Shown one piece after another: positions 55,104 to 64,000 of a stretch of DNA of 64,000 nucleotides (position 1 is the first letter of the stretch; each line of letters opens with the position of its first letter). The stretch is from the NCBI GenBank assembly GCA_035271585.1, contig DATERL010000150.1:6584-70583 (forward strand). The letters are read 5' to 3'. This stretch comes from Roseimarinus sp035271585. GTDB lineage: Bacteria; Bacteroidota; Bacteroidia; Bacteroidales; Prolixibacteraceae. Both the position numbers and the translations under genes were made by a program. The notes under the pieces were generated by a model. The model searched no databases. It was not told where the DNA came from and was given only the letters and a program-made list of their open reading frames with translations.

Positions 55104-56459
55104 ATGAAAGCTAAAAAAAATTTAACAACTAAGTTAGTGAGTGTTCACACTGCTAGAACATTGTTCCTAATGATGCTTGGCCTAACTATTTATTTTTCGG
55201 GAAATGCACAAAATTGGACCTTAGAACAATGTATCGACACGGCGCAGGTGCACAACAAAAACCTGCAAATGAGCAGAAATACAATGGAAATTAGTGCTGA
55301 AAAGCAAAAAGAGGCGAAAGCCAACTTAATACCCAAAATTAACCTAAATGCCGATTATAAATATTTTATCGATTTGCCCTACCAGTTAATGCCACAAGCG
55401 ACTTTTGGCGGCCCAACAGGAATGTTTAAGGAAGTACAAATGGGTGTGCCTCATAATATGGGCGCAAATATTCAACTGGCCATGCCTTTATACAATTCGC
55501 AGATTTTCGGCGCAATTGAAGCCACAAAAATTGCAACTGAGTTAAACGATCTTAAGTATAAGAAAACCGAAGAGCAAGTGTTTTTCGAAATCTCAAATCT
55601 GTATTACAACGCTCAAATTTTGATTCACCAACAGCAATTTATCGAAGGAAATTTAGAGAACACCCGTAAATTACTTGAAAACCTGCAACTGCTTTATTCA
55701 CAACAAATGATAAAGAAAAGCGATGTTACAAAAGTTGAATTGCAAAAAGAACAACTTCTTACGCAACGCCAACTGGTAGCCAATAGTTTTGCTCAGGTAA
55801 TGAATGCCCTAAAGTTTTCGATGGGTATTCCCATTCAGCAAAACCTACAAATTGAGCCCGATATCAGCAACAAATCTCTTATTGAATATTCGAGTTTAAC
55901 TCCGCTTGATTTACAAATTACACTCTCGCAAAACAAACTTTTATCGAGCGAATTAAAAACGTTTAGGCTTTCGCGTTTACCCTCTGTTTCGTTCTACGGA
56001 AGTTATGGACAAGCGGGATTCGGGTACGATGAGAAACCCAATGAATTCCTCAACTTTTACCCCGTCAGTTTGGTGGGTTTACAGTTGTCGGTTCCACTTT
56101 TTAACGGTACGGTAACTCAACGTAAAATCAACCAGAAAAAATTAGAAATTCAAAATAATACCTTACAAATTGATTTGGTAACCGCACAAAATCAGATGCT
56201 AATTGAAAACGCTACTCGGCTTCGGATAGTAACCCAACAAGCCATTGAAAATACACAAAAACAAATCGATTTGGCCAATACGGTTTATAGCGAAATGCTT
56301 TTGCAGCAAAAAGAAGGAACAGCTACGCTCACCGATGTTTTGCTGGCCGATAATGCAGTTCGCGAAACACAAACGAGCAATCTGTCGGCCATAATCGACT
56401 ATTTGAAAGCCGATTTGGAATTGAAAAAATTAACTGGAAACATTTCATCGAAAAATTAA
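55104..56459 (+). CDS. TolC-family outer membrane efflux protein
   Basis: A 451-residue outer membrane channel subunit of a tripartite pump. The signal peptide covers about 1-35 (long n-region, ending YFSGNAQ). OEP repeats are visible: WTLEQCIDTAQVHNKNLQMS near the N-terminus, long amphipathic helices with EVFFEISNLYYNAQI, and the second repeat RLPSVSFYGSYGQAGF with LQLSVPLFNGTVTQRKINQ. It is followed by the MFP gene after 12 nt. Confidence 0.93.
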   Translation: MKAKKNLTTKLVSVHTARTLFLMMLGLTIYFSGNAQNWTLEQCIDTAQVHNKNLQMSRNTMEISAEKQKEAKANLIPKINLNADYKYFIDLPYQLMPQATFGGPTGMFKEVQMGVPHNMGANIQLAMPLYNSQIFGAIEATKIATELNDLKYKKTEEQVFFEISNLYYNAQILIHQQQFIEGNLENTRKLLENLQLLYSQQMIKKSDVTKVELQKEQLLTQRQLVANSFAQVMNALKFSMGIPIQQNLQIEPDISNKSLIEYSSLTPLDLQITLSQNKLLSSELKTFRLSRLPSVSFYGSYGQAGFGYDEKPNEFLNFYPVSLVGLQLSVPLFNGTVTQRKINQKKLEIQNNTLQIDLVTAQNQMLIENATRLRIVTQQAIENTQKQIDLANTVYSEMLLQQKEGTATLTDVLLADNAVRETQTSNLSAIIDYLKADLELKKLTGNISSKN

Positions 56460-56471
56460 TACAATACAATC

Positions 56472-57524
56472 ATGTTGAAAAAAATAATTTACATCGTCGC
56501 AATTATTGCACTCGTTGCTTTTACGGTTTATAAACTGAAAAGCAATAAAGAGGTCACTGAAAAAAGAGTTTATCAATACGATAAAGAAAAACCCATTAGC
56601 GTTCAGGTAATGGAGGTAAATATTGAAAATTCAGAAAATGAATACACCTATTCGGGCACATTCGAACCAAATAGGGAGAGCAAAATTAGTGCTGATTTTC
56701 AAGGAAAAGTAAACACTGTGTTGGTCGATTTGGGCAGTACAGTTAAAAAAGGACAAACACTAATTCAATTGGATAATTCGCTCCTCAAACTTCAATTACA
56801 GAGTATTCAAATACAAATTGAAGGTTTGGAAACCGATGTAAAGCGTTTTACAATTTTGGCAAATGCCGATGCTATTCAGCGTATTCAACTTGAGAAAGTA
56901 GAACTGGGCTTGAAAACGGCAAAAGTGCAAAAAGCAACACTGCTTGAACAAATTAGCAAAACCACCATTCGCGCACCATTCAACGGTATTGTAACTGCAA
57001 AATTCACCGAAGAAGGCGCTTTTGCTGCTCCGGGAATGCCGCTGCTTCAAATCACCGATATCTCTCATCTTAGATTTACTGTAAACGTATCCGAAAGCAA
57101 TATTTCACAATTTAAGGAGGGACAAATTTGTTCGGTTTCGGCCGATATTTATCCTGAACTTTCGCTAAACGGAGAAGTAATTCTAATTGGGAGCAAAGCC
57201 AATATGGGAAACAGTTACCCAATTCAGTTGGCCCTGAAAAACACCGATGATGTAAAAATTAAATCGGGGATGTTTGGAAAAATGACCGTAAAAAGTGGAA
57301 ACACTACAAATCGAATTATTATTCCGGCATCGGCAATGGTTGGAACAACTATTCAACCACAGGTTTATGTGCTTAGAAACGGAATTGCCGTGTTACAAAA
57401 CATTGCCATTTCTGAAAGGGTGGAAAACAGAGTGGTTGTTTCGCAAGGATTAGCTGAAGGTGACCAATTTGTTATCAACGGATTTATCAATCTTTTTGAC
57501 GGAGCAAAAGTCACCCTTAAATAA
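56472..57524 (+). CDS. RND efflux periplasmic adaptor (membrane fusion protein)
   Basis: A 350-residue HlyD/AcrA-type adaptor with an N-terminal membrane anchor or signal (about 1-22). The biotinyl/lipoyl-like halves flank the hairpin (FQGKVNTVLVDLGSTVKKGQ and TIRAPFNGIVTAKFTEEGAF). A short coiled-coil hairpin (about 105-160), a beta-barrel domain and a membrane-proximal domain with GLAEGDQFVINGFINLFDGA complete it. It bridges TolC and the RND pump encoded on either side; 8 nt separate it from the RND gene. Confidence 0.93.
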   Translation: MLKKIIYIVAIIALVAFTVYKLKSNKEVTEKRVYQYDKEKPISVQVMEVNIENSENEYTYSGTFEPNRESKISADFQGKVNTVLVDLGSTVKKGQTLIQLDNSLLKLQLQSIQIQIEGLETDVKRFTILANADAIQRIQLEKVELGLKTAKVQKATLLEQISKTTIRAPFNGIVTAKFTEEGAFAAPGMPLLQITDISHLRFTVNVSESNISQFKEGQICSVSADIYPELSLNGEVILIGSKANMGNSYPIQLALKNTDDVKIKSGMFGKMTVKSGNTTNRIIIPASAMVGTTIQPQVYVLRNGIAVLQNIAISERVENRVVVSQGLAEGDQFVINGFINLFDGAKVTLK

Positions 57525-57532
57525 GCTGAATT

Positions 57533-60500
57533 ATGAATATTACAGAAATTTCAATAAAACGACCATCCCTTATAATTGTGCTTTTCAGCGTATTTGCGCT
57601 TATGGGAATTATCGGATATAAAAACCTTAGTTATGAATTATTGCCCGATTTTAACCAACCTGTGGTGGTAATAAAAACAATTTATCCGGGAGCCGAACCG
57701 CAGGAAGTGGAAACATCGGTTTCGCGAAAAATTGAAGATGCTTTATCGAACCTCGAAGGGGTTGATTATATCGAAACCAAGTCGATGCCCAACGCATCGG
57801 TTATTATTGCCAACCTGAAATACGGCACCAATGTGGAAAATGCCATGCAGGATGCCCAGCGGTATATCGATAATATCAAAACCGATTTGCCAGCCAATAT
57901 TCTGAGCCCGGTAATGAGCAAAGTTTCGCCCAACGATTTACCCATTATCTCCATCAGCGCAACCAGCAAGCTGCCCGATACCGAATTCTATCAGAAAATG
58001 CAGGACGATTTTCTTCCTCAAATTCAACAGCTAAAGGGAGTAGCCGAAATTACGATGCTGGGTGGCGAAGAACGGGAAATACAGGTGAAGGTTGACCAAG
58101 ATAAACTGAAGCTTTACAAAATTTCGTTGTTACAAGTGGTAGAAGCAATTAACCGTTCGGGACTCGACTTACCGGCCGGAAAAGTACAATCGGATAAAGT
58201 AAGCAACTCCGTTCGCTTAACTGGCAAATTTGCTTCGGTTGATGATATTATGAATGTACAACTTGCCATGCCTTTTCCCGGAAGCCCGGTTTACGTTAAA
58301 GATGTGGCCAGTGTAATTAGTGGCGTAAAAGAAATTAAATCGGTAAGCCGCTACAATGGCGAAAATGGAATTGGACTCTTGCTTAAAAAACAAGGCGATG
58401 CCAATGCCGTGGATGTTTCGGAGCTGGTGCGCAAAAAATTGGCAGCCATTGAAGAACAAAACAAAGAAGCCGGTGTGAAATTTATTGTTGCCAATGATTC
58501 AACCGATAGCACCATTGCTGCCGTTAAGTCGGTGGTGCACGATTTAATTCTTGCGGTGATATTGGTGTCAATTGTTATGTTGCTATTTTTACGCAGTTAT
58601 CGGAATTCACTCATTGTTTTAGTCGCCATTCCTACCTCTTTGATTACTGCTTTTGCCGTAATGTGGTTGTTGGGTTACACCCTCAACCTGATGACATTGC
58701 TCGCCATGTCGTTAATTATAGGAATACTGGTAGATGATGCCATTGTGATACTCGAAAACATTCAACGCCACCTCGACATGGGCAAAGAAAAACGAAGCGC
58801 TTCGATGGACGGACGAATGGAAATTGGCTTTTCGGCCCTGTCAATCACACTGGTTGACGTGGTGGTATTTCTACCAATTTTGTTCTTACAGGTATTTGTA
58901 GCCGATATGCTCAAACAATTTGCTGTAGTTGTAATTACCTCAACACTAACCAGTTTACTGGTTGGCTTTACCTTAACTCCTTGGTTAACCTCGCGCATTG
59001 GGAAAAAAGATAATTTACAGCCCACCAATATATTCAATCGCTTTTTGCTTTGGTTCGAGCACCAACTCGACACTTTTATTGAGTGGTACGGCCGACAATT
59101 AAAATGGGTATTAAGCCACAAACTATTGTTTACAGGAATGGTAATTTTATTGCTGGTTTTAACTGCCGCAATAATGAAACAGGACATTATCGGAAAAGAA
59201 ATGATGTCGACCGGCGACCAAGGAAAATTCAGGTTAAACCTTGAATTTGACAAAACCATTACCGTTCAGCAAAATAATATTGTTTCGCAACAGGTCGAAA
59301 ACTATATTCTTCAACACCATGAAGTGGCCTCACTTTTTAGCAACATAGCCGGTCCCAGCACCGGAATGGGAAGTGTTGGCGTGGGTTCTGCCAATAAATC
59401 GGAATTTACCATTCAATTAAAACCTGAAGAAGAAAGGGAAATGAAAACCGAGGCCTATATGAAAATGCTGCGAAACGATTTGGAATCCGAATTTGCGGGA
59501 ATCAATTTTTCAATGGCTTTTATTGGCTTATTGCCTAAAATGGCTCCCATTAAAATTACTCTGAGCGGAGCCAATCTTCCCGAAGTACTAAAAACTGCGC
59601 AGTCATTACAAACTGCAGTCGAAAACTTACCCGGCGCCGACAATGTGCAACTTTCGGTGGTAGAAGGAAATCCCGAATATCAAGTTATTCCCGACAAAGA
59701 TAAGATGCAGCGACTGGGCTTAAACACGGCGTATGTTGGTATGAATTTACGAACCGCTTTCTCGGGAAACGAAGATGCCACTTTAACCGAAAAAGGAACG
59801 GAATATCCGATACGCATTTGGCTCGACGATTTTAACCGAAAAAATTTCGAGGATGTACAAAATCTCACCATCATCAACCCAATGAACCTGCCCATTTCTG
59901 TTTCGCAGTTTGCCGAAGTTAGGCAGGACAACTCACCCTCGTTGCTTGAGCGACTCGACCGTCAATCGTCGGTAACACTCACTGCCGAATCGTTTGGACG
60001 GCCATCGGGAACATTAGCAGGTGATGTAATTGCTCACCTAAAAACGCAGCCCTTGCCTGAAGGTGTAAAACTGACCTGGGGTGCCGATATCAAAACCCAG
60101 AATGATAGTTTTGGTGCGCTCGGTTCTGTTTTGTTGATTTCGTTTCTACTAATTTACTTAATTATGGTAGCCTTGTACGATAGTTACATTTATCCCTTTG
60201 TAGCCCTTTTTGGAATTCCGGTAGCAGCCATTGGTGCATTTTTAGCCTTAAATTTAACGGCAAACGATATTACACTTTTTGCACTTTTAGGGCTAATTAT
60301 GCTGATGGGACTGGTAACCAAAAATGCCATTCTAATTGTGGACTTTACCAACCAGTTGAAAGCCCAGGGTAAACATTTTAGTGAAGCACTTATGATTGCC
60401 GGAAAAGAACGCATGCGCCCCATTTTAATGACCACACTGGCTATGGCTATCGGGATGATGCCCATTGCTTTGGCACAAGGAACCGCCAGCGAATGGAAAA

Positions 60501-60628
60501 ACGGATTGGCCTGGGTTATTATCGGCGGCTTGCTTTCGTCGTTAATACTTACCGTATTTCTAGTACCCGTAGTTTATTATGCGGTAGATTCGGTAAAAGA
60601 AAAATTCAGCAAAAGAAAAGTAAAATGA
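57533..60628 (+). CDS. RND-family efflux permease (HAE1/AcrB type)
   Basis: A proton-driven inner membrane pump of 1031 residues, the usual AcrB size. TM1 starts ISIKRPSLIIVLFSVFALMG; large periplasmic loops follow TM1 and TM7. The proton-relay aspartates in TM4 are in IIGILVDDAIVILENIQRHL. The duplicated C-terminal half has GLVTKNAILIVDFTNQLKAQ and RMRPILMTTLAMAIGMMPIA. Substrates cannot be predicted. The last four bases (ATGA) overlap the start of the next gene, indicating translational coupling. Confidence 0.95.
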   Translation: MNITEISIKRPSLIIVLFSVFALMGIIGYKNLSYELLPDFNQPVVVIKTIYPGAEPQEVETSVSRKIEDALSNLEGVDYIETKSMPNASVIIANLKYGTNVENAMQDAQRYIDNIKTDLPANILSPVMSKVSPNDLPIISISATSKLPDTEFYQKMQDDFLPQIQQLKGVAEITMLGGEEREIQVKVDQDKLKLYKISLLQVVEAINRSGLDLPAGKVQSDKVSNSVRLTGKFASVDDIMNVQLAMPFPGSPVYVKDVASVISGVKEIKSVSRYNGENGIGLLLKKQGDANAVDVSELVRKKLAAIEEQNKEAGVKFIVANDSTDSTIAAVKSVVHDLILAVILVSIVMLLFLRSYRNSLIVLVAIPTSLITAFAVMWLLGYTLNLMTLLAMSLIIGILVDDAIVILENIQRHLDMGKEKRSASMDGRMEIGFSALSITLVDVVVFLPILFLQVFVADMLKQFAVVVITSTLTSLLVGFTLTPWLTSRIGKKDNLQPTNIFNRFLLWFEHQLDTFIEWYGRQLKWVLSHKLLFTGMVILLLVLTAAIMKQDIIGKEMMSTGDQGKFRLNLEFDKTITVQQNNIVSQQVENYILQHHEVASLFSNIAGPSTGMGSVGVGSANKSEFTIQLKPEEEREMKTEAYMKMLRNDLESEFAGINFSMAFIGLLPKMAPIKITLSGANLPEVLKTAQSLQTAVENLPGADNVQLSVVEGNPEYQVIPDKDKMQRLGLNTAYVGMNLRTAFSGNEDATLTEKGTEYPIRIWLDDFNRKNFEDVQNLTIINPMNLPISVSQFAEVRQDNSPSLLERLDRQSSVTLTAESFGRPSGTLAGDVIAHLKTQPLPEGVKLTWGADIKTQNDSFGALGSVLLISFLLIYLIMVALYDSYIYPFVALFGIPVAAIGAFLALNLTANDITLFALLGLIMLMGLVTKNAILIVDFTNQLKAQGKHFSEALMIAGKERMRPILMTTLAMAIGMMPIALAQGTASEWKNGLAWVIIGGLLSSLILTVFLVPVVYYAVDSVKEKFSKRKVK

Positions 60629-61521
60629 AAAAAACAGGCATTCTGATTTTAGCTATCATTTTAATTAGGTTTTTAGCATATAGCCAACAAAATGATTCAA
60701 CAGTTAATATCAGTCTTCCTTTAATTGCACAAGTAAATCAGGGAAACAGTTACATTACCTTTCCAATCGATATTGGAAATATTGAACCACTTTGGTTTGA
60801 AGGAAATGTGATACCTAACTTTTATCTGCGAAAGAGTCAAAACTCCCGGTTGTTGGGAGTTTTGACTCCACAGATAATTATTCGAATGTACCGCGAAGAA
60901 TCTTCTCCTGTGCGAACTCCAAGCTACCTACCTCAAATAACTATTTATTACCGACTCACTAATTTAGAAAAAGCCAGAAGCATAAATTTATATGGGCGAA
61001 TTGCTCATCATTCAAACGGACAGGATGGGAATTTTCTGTTGGAAAACGGCAAGCTAAATTTAAAAAACGGGAGTTTTGATACTAATTTTCTGGAACTCGG
61101 TTTTATTTCCACCAATGTCAATACACATTTCAATGCATATCAGTTTTTAAAAACTTCTTTTGAAGTCCATCCCAGCTATTTTATTCAGGAAGAATTAATA
61201 GGAATATACAGCAGGTACCGATGGCACAACACTTTCTCTATTTTTAAACTCGTTTCGGATAATGCACGGTCAAATTCTAATAAACCCGCAATTTCGCTTA
61301 AAGGAGAAAGCACTTGGATGTTTGGAAATTATAATAACTTAAACGTATTTTCAGCTAATCGGCTAAACCTTAGCGTAACTTTTTATTACCACCCAAAATT
61401 TTTGGAAGACATCGGTCTTTTTGTTCAATATTATCATGGTTCCGATTATTACAACATCTATTTCGACCATCGGATTGATGTGTTGCGATTTGGCTTTATG
61501 ACCGAAAAATTGAGATTCTAA
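60625..61521 (+). CDS. Outer membrane phospholipase A-like beta-barrel protein
   Basis: A 298-residue protein whose ATG overlaps the RND stop (ATGA). A longer in-frame reading upstream is rejected because it lies inside the pump gene, and this start gives a proper signal peptide (about 1-20, ending FLAYSQ). The core contains HHSNG (His128 to Gly132), matching the catalytic HxSNG motif of OMPLA/PldA with His128 and Ser130. The C-terminus LFVQYYHGSDYYNIYFDHR with IDVLRFGF resembles the last strands of PldA. Alternating strands and a terminal Phe fit an outer membrane barrel. A phospholipase at the end of an efflux operon is unusual. The assignment is by motif only; calcium-binding residues were not verified. 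Confidence 0.7.
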   Translation: MKKTGILILAIILIRFLAYSQQNDSTVNISLPLIAQVNQGNSYITFPIDIGNIEPLWFEGNVIPNFYLRKSQNSRLLGVLTPQIIIRMYREESSPVRTPSYLPQITIYYRLTNLEKARSINLYGRIAHHSNGQDGNFLLENGKLNLKNGSFDTNFLELGFISTNVNTHFNAYQFLKTSFEVHPSYFIQEELIGIYSRYRWHNTFSIFKLVSDNARSNSNKPAISLKGESTWMFGNYNNLNVFSANRLNLSVTFYYHPKFLEDIGLFVQYYHGSDYYNIYFDHRIDVLRFGFMTEKLRF

Positions 61522-61560
61522 CCCAGAATAAAATTGAATCGACATTTTTCAGACTGAAAT

Positions 61561-61576
61561 ATTGCTTAAAAGCAAT
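61561..61576. repeat. Short palindrome after the efflux operon
   Basis: ATTGCTT (61561-61567) and AAGCAAT (61570-61576) form a 7-bp stem with a 2-nt spacer, followed by a GAACTTT direct repeat (61577 onward). It lacks a T-run, so a terminator is uncertain. Confidence 0.3.
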
Positions 61577-61635
61577 GAACTTTGAACTTTGATAAAATTG
61601 AAAGCTATATTGAGCAATGAACAAATCAAATTAAT

Positions 61636-62118
61636 ATGGAAATAAGAAAAGCGAAACAGCAAGATGTTGAACAAGTAACAAATTATGGCATCATTCTATT
61701 AAAACAACATTCCGATCTCGATCCCTATTTTACCCCCATCAAAACTGCAGATAAAGTATATCGAAAATTTTTAGAGAGTTGTTTGGATGCAGATGATAAA
61801 CTTTTTTTGGTTGCAGAAAATAATGGGAAACTTGTTGCTTATGCGGTGGGCGAAATCCAAAGCAGGTCACCAATATTCAAGATTACTGAAAACGGATATA
61901 TTAACGATGTATTTGTTTTAGAAGAGTTTAGAAAACTCGGCATAGCCCGGATGTTTCTAGTAGAACTTAAAAAATGGTTTATAAGTAAAGGCCTAAAGCA
62001 CGTCGAACTATCAGTACATGCCAAAAACGAGGTAGGTAAAAAAACATGGGCACGTTTTGGATTTGATGCTTATGAAATTAAAAAAAGAGTGGAAATAGAA
62101 AATTTTAAGATTGAATAA
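61636..62118 (+). CDS. GNAT-family N-acetyltransferase
   Basis: A 160-residue single-domain acetyltransferase. The acetyl-CoA-binding motif A is visible as YINDVFVLEEFRKLGIARMF (about 91-110), with the RxxGxA pyrophosphate loop in RKLGIA. Motif B follows (HVELSVHAKNEVGKKTWARFGF), and the N-terminal segment is the usual MEIRKAKQQDVEQV. The acceptor (a protein N-terminus, amine or antibiotic) is not predictable. Confidence 0.92.
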   Translation: MEIRKAKQQDVEQVTNYGIILLKQHSDLDPYFTPIKTADKVYRKFLESCLDADDKLFLVAENNGKLVAYAVGEIQSRSPIFKITENGYINDVFVLEEFRKLGIARMFLVELKKWFISKGLKHVELSVHAKNEVGKKTWARFGFDAYEIKKRVEIENFKIE

Positions 62119-62467
62119 TAATCGCTTAAGCGACTAAGCTTGAGACTGACTTTTTATTTTCATTGCTCCAAATATTACAACAAAAATTTCAGTCCTAATT
62201 GGTTCTTTGCCTTTTCACATAAAATTGTTACATTTGAAATTTATGGCGCTTTATAGATAATTCAAATCATCTTATAGGTAATGATAAACTGTTTTTACAA
62301 AGCCATACCATAATAAATTGAGTCCTCTCTCACCCTTTACACCCCTTGAAAATATTGTTATCAGCATAAAGCGATATACATAACATTGGTCTTGTATTTT
62401 TATAGGCTCAATATTAATGGTATTATTTGTTTGTTTTTATAAAATGTAAATCTCATAAACCGTGATT
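62119..62467. other. Intergenic region before the C10 protease gene
   Basis: 349 bp, very AT-rich. No open frame with recognisable content, no RNA gene and no clear hairpin were seen. TATTATTTG near 62419 resembles but does not match the -7 consensus. Confidence 0.5.
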
Positions 62468-64000
62468 ATGAAAAATACTTTGTCAGTTTTATTAACGGTC
62501 TTGTTTTTATCAACAGGCAGCATATTGTTTGCTCAATCAATCAATATCGAAACAGCAAAAGAAATTGCCAGTAAGCACCTAATGTCGGTTAGTCCGAGGA
62601 ATCTAAAATCAGCAAGTACTAACGAAAATCAGTTACAGGTCGCTTTTACCTCAACAGCGAATGAAGATAGGGATACCCTTTTCTATATCGTGAATGATAA
62701 TACTAATAATGGTTTTGTAATTGTGGCTTCGGACAAACGTGAATGGCCAATTTTAGGGTATTCAACTAAAGGAAAATACGACAGCGATAATTTGCCACCC
62801 GCTTTTATTGAATGGATGGAAGGCATGAAAAATGAGATTGCGTATATTAAAGCAAACAATATACAAGCTGACCCTAAAATAAGCCAAGAGTGGAACAAGC
62901 TCAGTTCTAAAAATCCTTATACTACAAATGGAGCAAGCTCGGTAGGTCCACTATTACAAACGGAATGGGCCCAGGGGAGTTATTACAATGGTTTATGCCC
63001 CGCTGATGCAAGTGGGCAAGATGGACGCGCATTGACAGGTTGTGTCGCCACATCGATGGCTCAAATTATGAAGTATTGGAATTTTCCAACCATCGGAACA
63101 GGTTCGCATAGCTATAATCATTCAAGTTATGGAGATCTCTCCGCCAATTTTGGTTCAACCACCTATCAGTGGTCACAAATGCCAAATTCAGTTAACAGTG
63201 AGAATAATGCAGTGGCCACATTAATGTACCATTGTGGAGTATCAGTAGATATGAATTATGGTCCTTCTAGTTCTGGAGCGCATCTTTCAGAAGAAGCAAT
63301 GGTCAATTATTTCAATTATTCTTCCAAATTAAGGTATGTTTATAAAAGCAATTATTCAACAAACGATTGGGAAGATCTAATGAAATCGGAATTAAATGCT
63401 AAACGACCAATCTATTATAGGGGATCTGGTTCAGGTGGGCATGCTTTTGTTTGCGATGGATATAACGGAACCAATCAATTCCATTTCAACTGGGGATGGG
63501 GAGGATACGCTGATGGATATTTCTACTTGGGAGGTCTGAATCCAGCGGGGGATGATTATAATTCAGATCAAGCAGCGGTAATAGGAATATTCCCCACTAG
63601 TTTGCCCGCCGGTTACAAAGGTTTCTTTCTCTCGGATAATACTATTAATGTGAGTGCGAACAATGTCAGTGATTCGCTAACAATTACATCCAGCGTAAAT
63701 TGGAACGCACTATCCAGTGAAAGCTGGCTAACACTAAGCACAAGCTCAGGTGCAAGTGGCACATCAACGCTTACGCTTACTGCCGCTGAAAATAACACAG
63801 GGAGTGTACGTTCGGCAAACATTACCATTTCGGCAGGCACTTATAACAACCAAATAGTTACTGTTTACCAAAACAAAAAAACAGCGGTAACAGCCGGAAA
63901 CTTAAATACCGTGCTTGCTGGAGTTTTAACCACAACAAGCAATCTCACGCTTACCGGCACCATAGATGCCCGCGATTTTAAAACCATGCGCGATAGCATG
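62468..64000 (+). CDS. C10 (streptopain-type) cysteine protease with BACON and BspA-like repeats (3' partial)
   Basis: The first 511 codons of a secreted protease; the frame is still open at the window end. The signal peptide (about 1-23) ends ILFAQ. A propeptide of the Spi/SpeB type (about 25-150) contains FVIVASDKREWPILGYS. The C10 catalytic domain (about 155-375) has Cys192 in ALTGCVATSMAQIMKYW and His325 in GSGGHAFVCDGY, with the conserved HFNWGWGG after it. A BACON domain (about 380-465; VNWNALSSESWLTLS) and the beginning of BspA-like leucine-rich repeats (LTLTGTIDARDFKTMRDSM) follow. More surface domains, and probably a T9SS tail, are expected downstream. It is a protein-degrading or adhesin-processing surface enzyme rather than part of a PUL. 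Confidence 0.93.
   Translation, partial: MKNTLSVLLTVLFLSTGSILFAQSINIETAKEIASKHLMSVSPRNLKSASTNENQLQVAFTSTANEDRDTLFYIVNDNTNNGFVIVASDKREWPILGYSTKGKYDSDNLPPAFIEWMEGMKNEIAYIKANNIQADPKISQEWNKLSSKNPYTTNGASSVGPLLQTEWAQGSYYNGLCPADASGQDGRALTGCVATSMAQIMKYWNFPTIGTGSHSYNHSSYGDLSANFGSTTYQWSQMPNSVNSENNAVATLMYHCGVSVDMNYGPSSSGAHLSEEAMVNYFNYSSKLRYVYKSNYSTNDWEDLMKSELNAKRPIYYRGSGSGGHAFVCDGYNGTNQFHFNWGWGGYADGYFYLGGLNPAGDDYNSDQAAVIGIFPTSLPAGYKGFFLSDNTINVSANNVSDSLTITSSVNWNALSSESWLTLSTSSGASGTSTLTLTAAENNTGSVRSANITISAGTYNNQIVTVYQNKKTAVTAGNLNTVLAGVLTTTSNLTLTGTIDARDFKTMRDSM

Noticed and set aside
58762..59259. Antisense open frame of 165 codons inside the RND gene
   Set aside because: Opposite a conserved pump gene; its translation has no domain features.
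60493..60624. 44-codon upstream extension of the OMPLA-like gene
   Set aside because: It lies inside the RND gene; the internal ATG at 60625 gives a normal signal peptide and the typical ATGA overlap.

Overview
The window comes from a member of the Bacteroidota. It has three SusC/SusD outer-membrane pairs, several proteins with type IX secretion (T9SS) C-terminal sorting domains, many lipoprotein glycoside hydrolases, and promoter elements of the TAnnTTTG type used by this phylum. The AT-rich sequence and gene complement fit an environmental polysaccharide degrader of the Marinilabiliales/Prolixibacteraceae kind. That placement is inference, because no rRNA gene or marker is present. No tRNA, rRNA or CRISPR array was seen.

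Layout. (1) 1-14.3 kb is a polysaccharide utilisation locus (PUL 1): the C-terminal part of a membrane-anchored Y_Y_Y/LuxR-type regulator, a SusC/SusD pair, a GH3 beta-glucosidase, a GH16 laminarinase-type enzyme and two paralogous GH5 enzymes with CBM6 modules. Three strong stem-loops divide it into segments. The susC gene carries an apparent frameshift inside its signal peptide. (2) 14.4-25.4 kb holds mostly housekeeping and accessory genes: selU-selD (tRNA 2-selenouridine), a metallophosphoesterase, a Fic protein, speA, a PQQ-type beta-propeller protein, a PfkB sugar/adenosine kinase, an alpha/beta hydrolase, and a retropepsin-like protease paired with a small membrane protein. (3) 25.5-41.4 kb is PUL 2: a DUF6377-type regulator, a T9SS jelly-roll protein, two consecutive SusC/SusD pairs and two GH30 lipoproteins. 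GH3, GH16, GH5 and GH30 together suggest that PULs 1 and 2 attack a beta-1,3/1,6-glucan such as laminarin or fungal glucan.

(4) 41.4-44.5 kb contains a NlpC/P60-CapA fusion gene bracketed by two copies of a roughly 275-bp element. Each copy consists of REP-like palindromes at both ends and a remnant of a REP-associated tyrosine transposase (RAYT). A third, abutting copy keeps a longer but internally deleted RAYT. This is the most unusual structure in the window. (5) 44.5-53.5 kb carries a DUF5009/HGSNAT-like membrane acyltransferase, a GH20-type protein, and a divergent pair of large T9SS enzymes, a PL1 pectate lyase and a CE8 pectin methylesterase, together forming a pectin-degrading module. 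(6) 53.6-61.5 kb carries comF and a TetR-RND efflux operon (TetR, TolC, MFP, RND). The operon ends with an outer-membrane phospholipase A-like gene that overlaps the pump gene. (7) 61.6-64 kb has a GNAT acetyltransferase and the start of a large C10 cysteine protease with BACON and BspA-like repeats that runs off the window.

Working together, surface T9SS enzymes cut glucan or pectin, SusCD pairs import oligosaccharides, periplasmic lipoprotein GH3/GH5/GH30 enzymes finish them, and the membrane regulators at the head of each PUL presumably sense the products. Family assignments come from motifs and overall sequence pattern; no database search was run.
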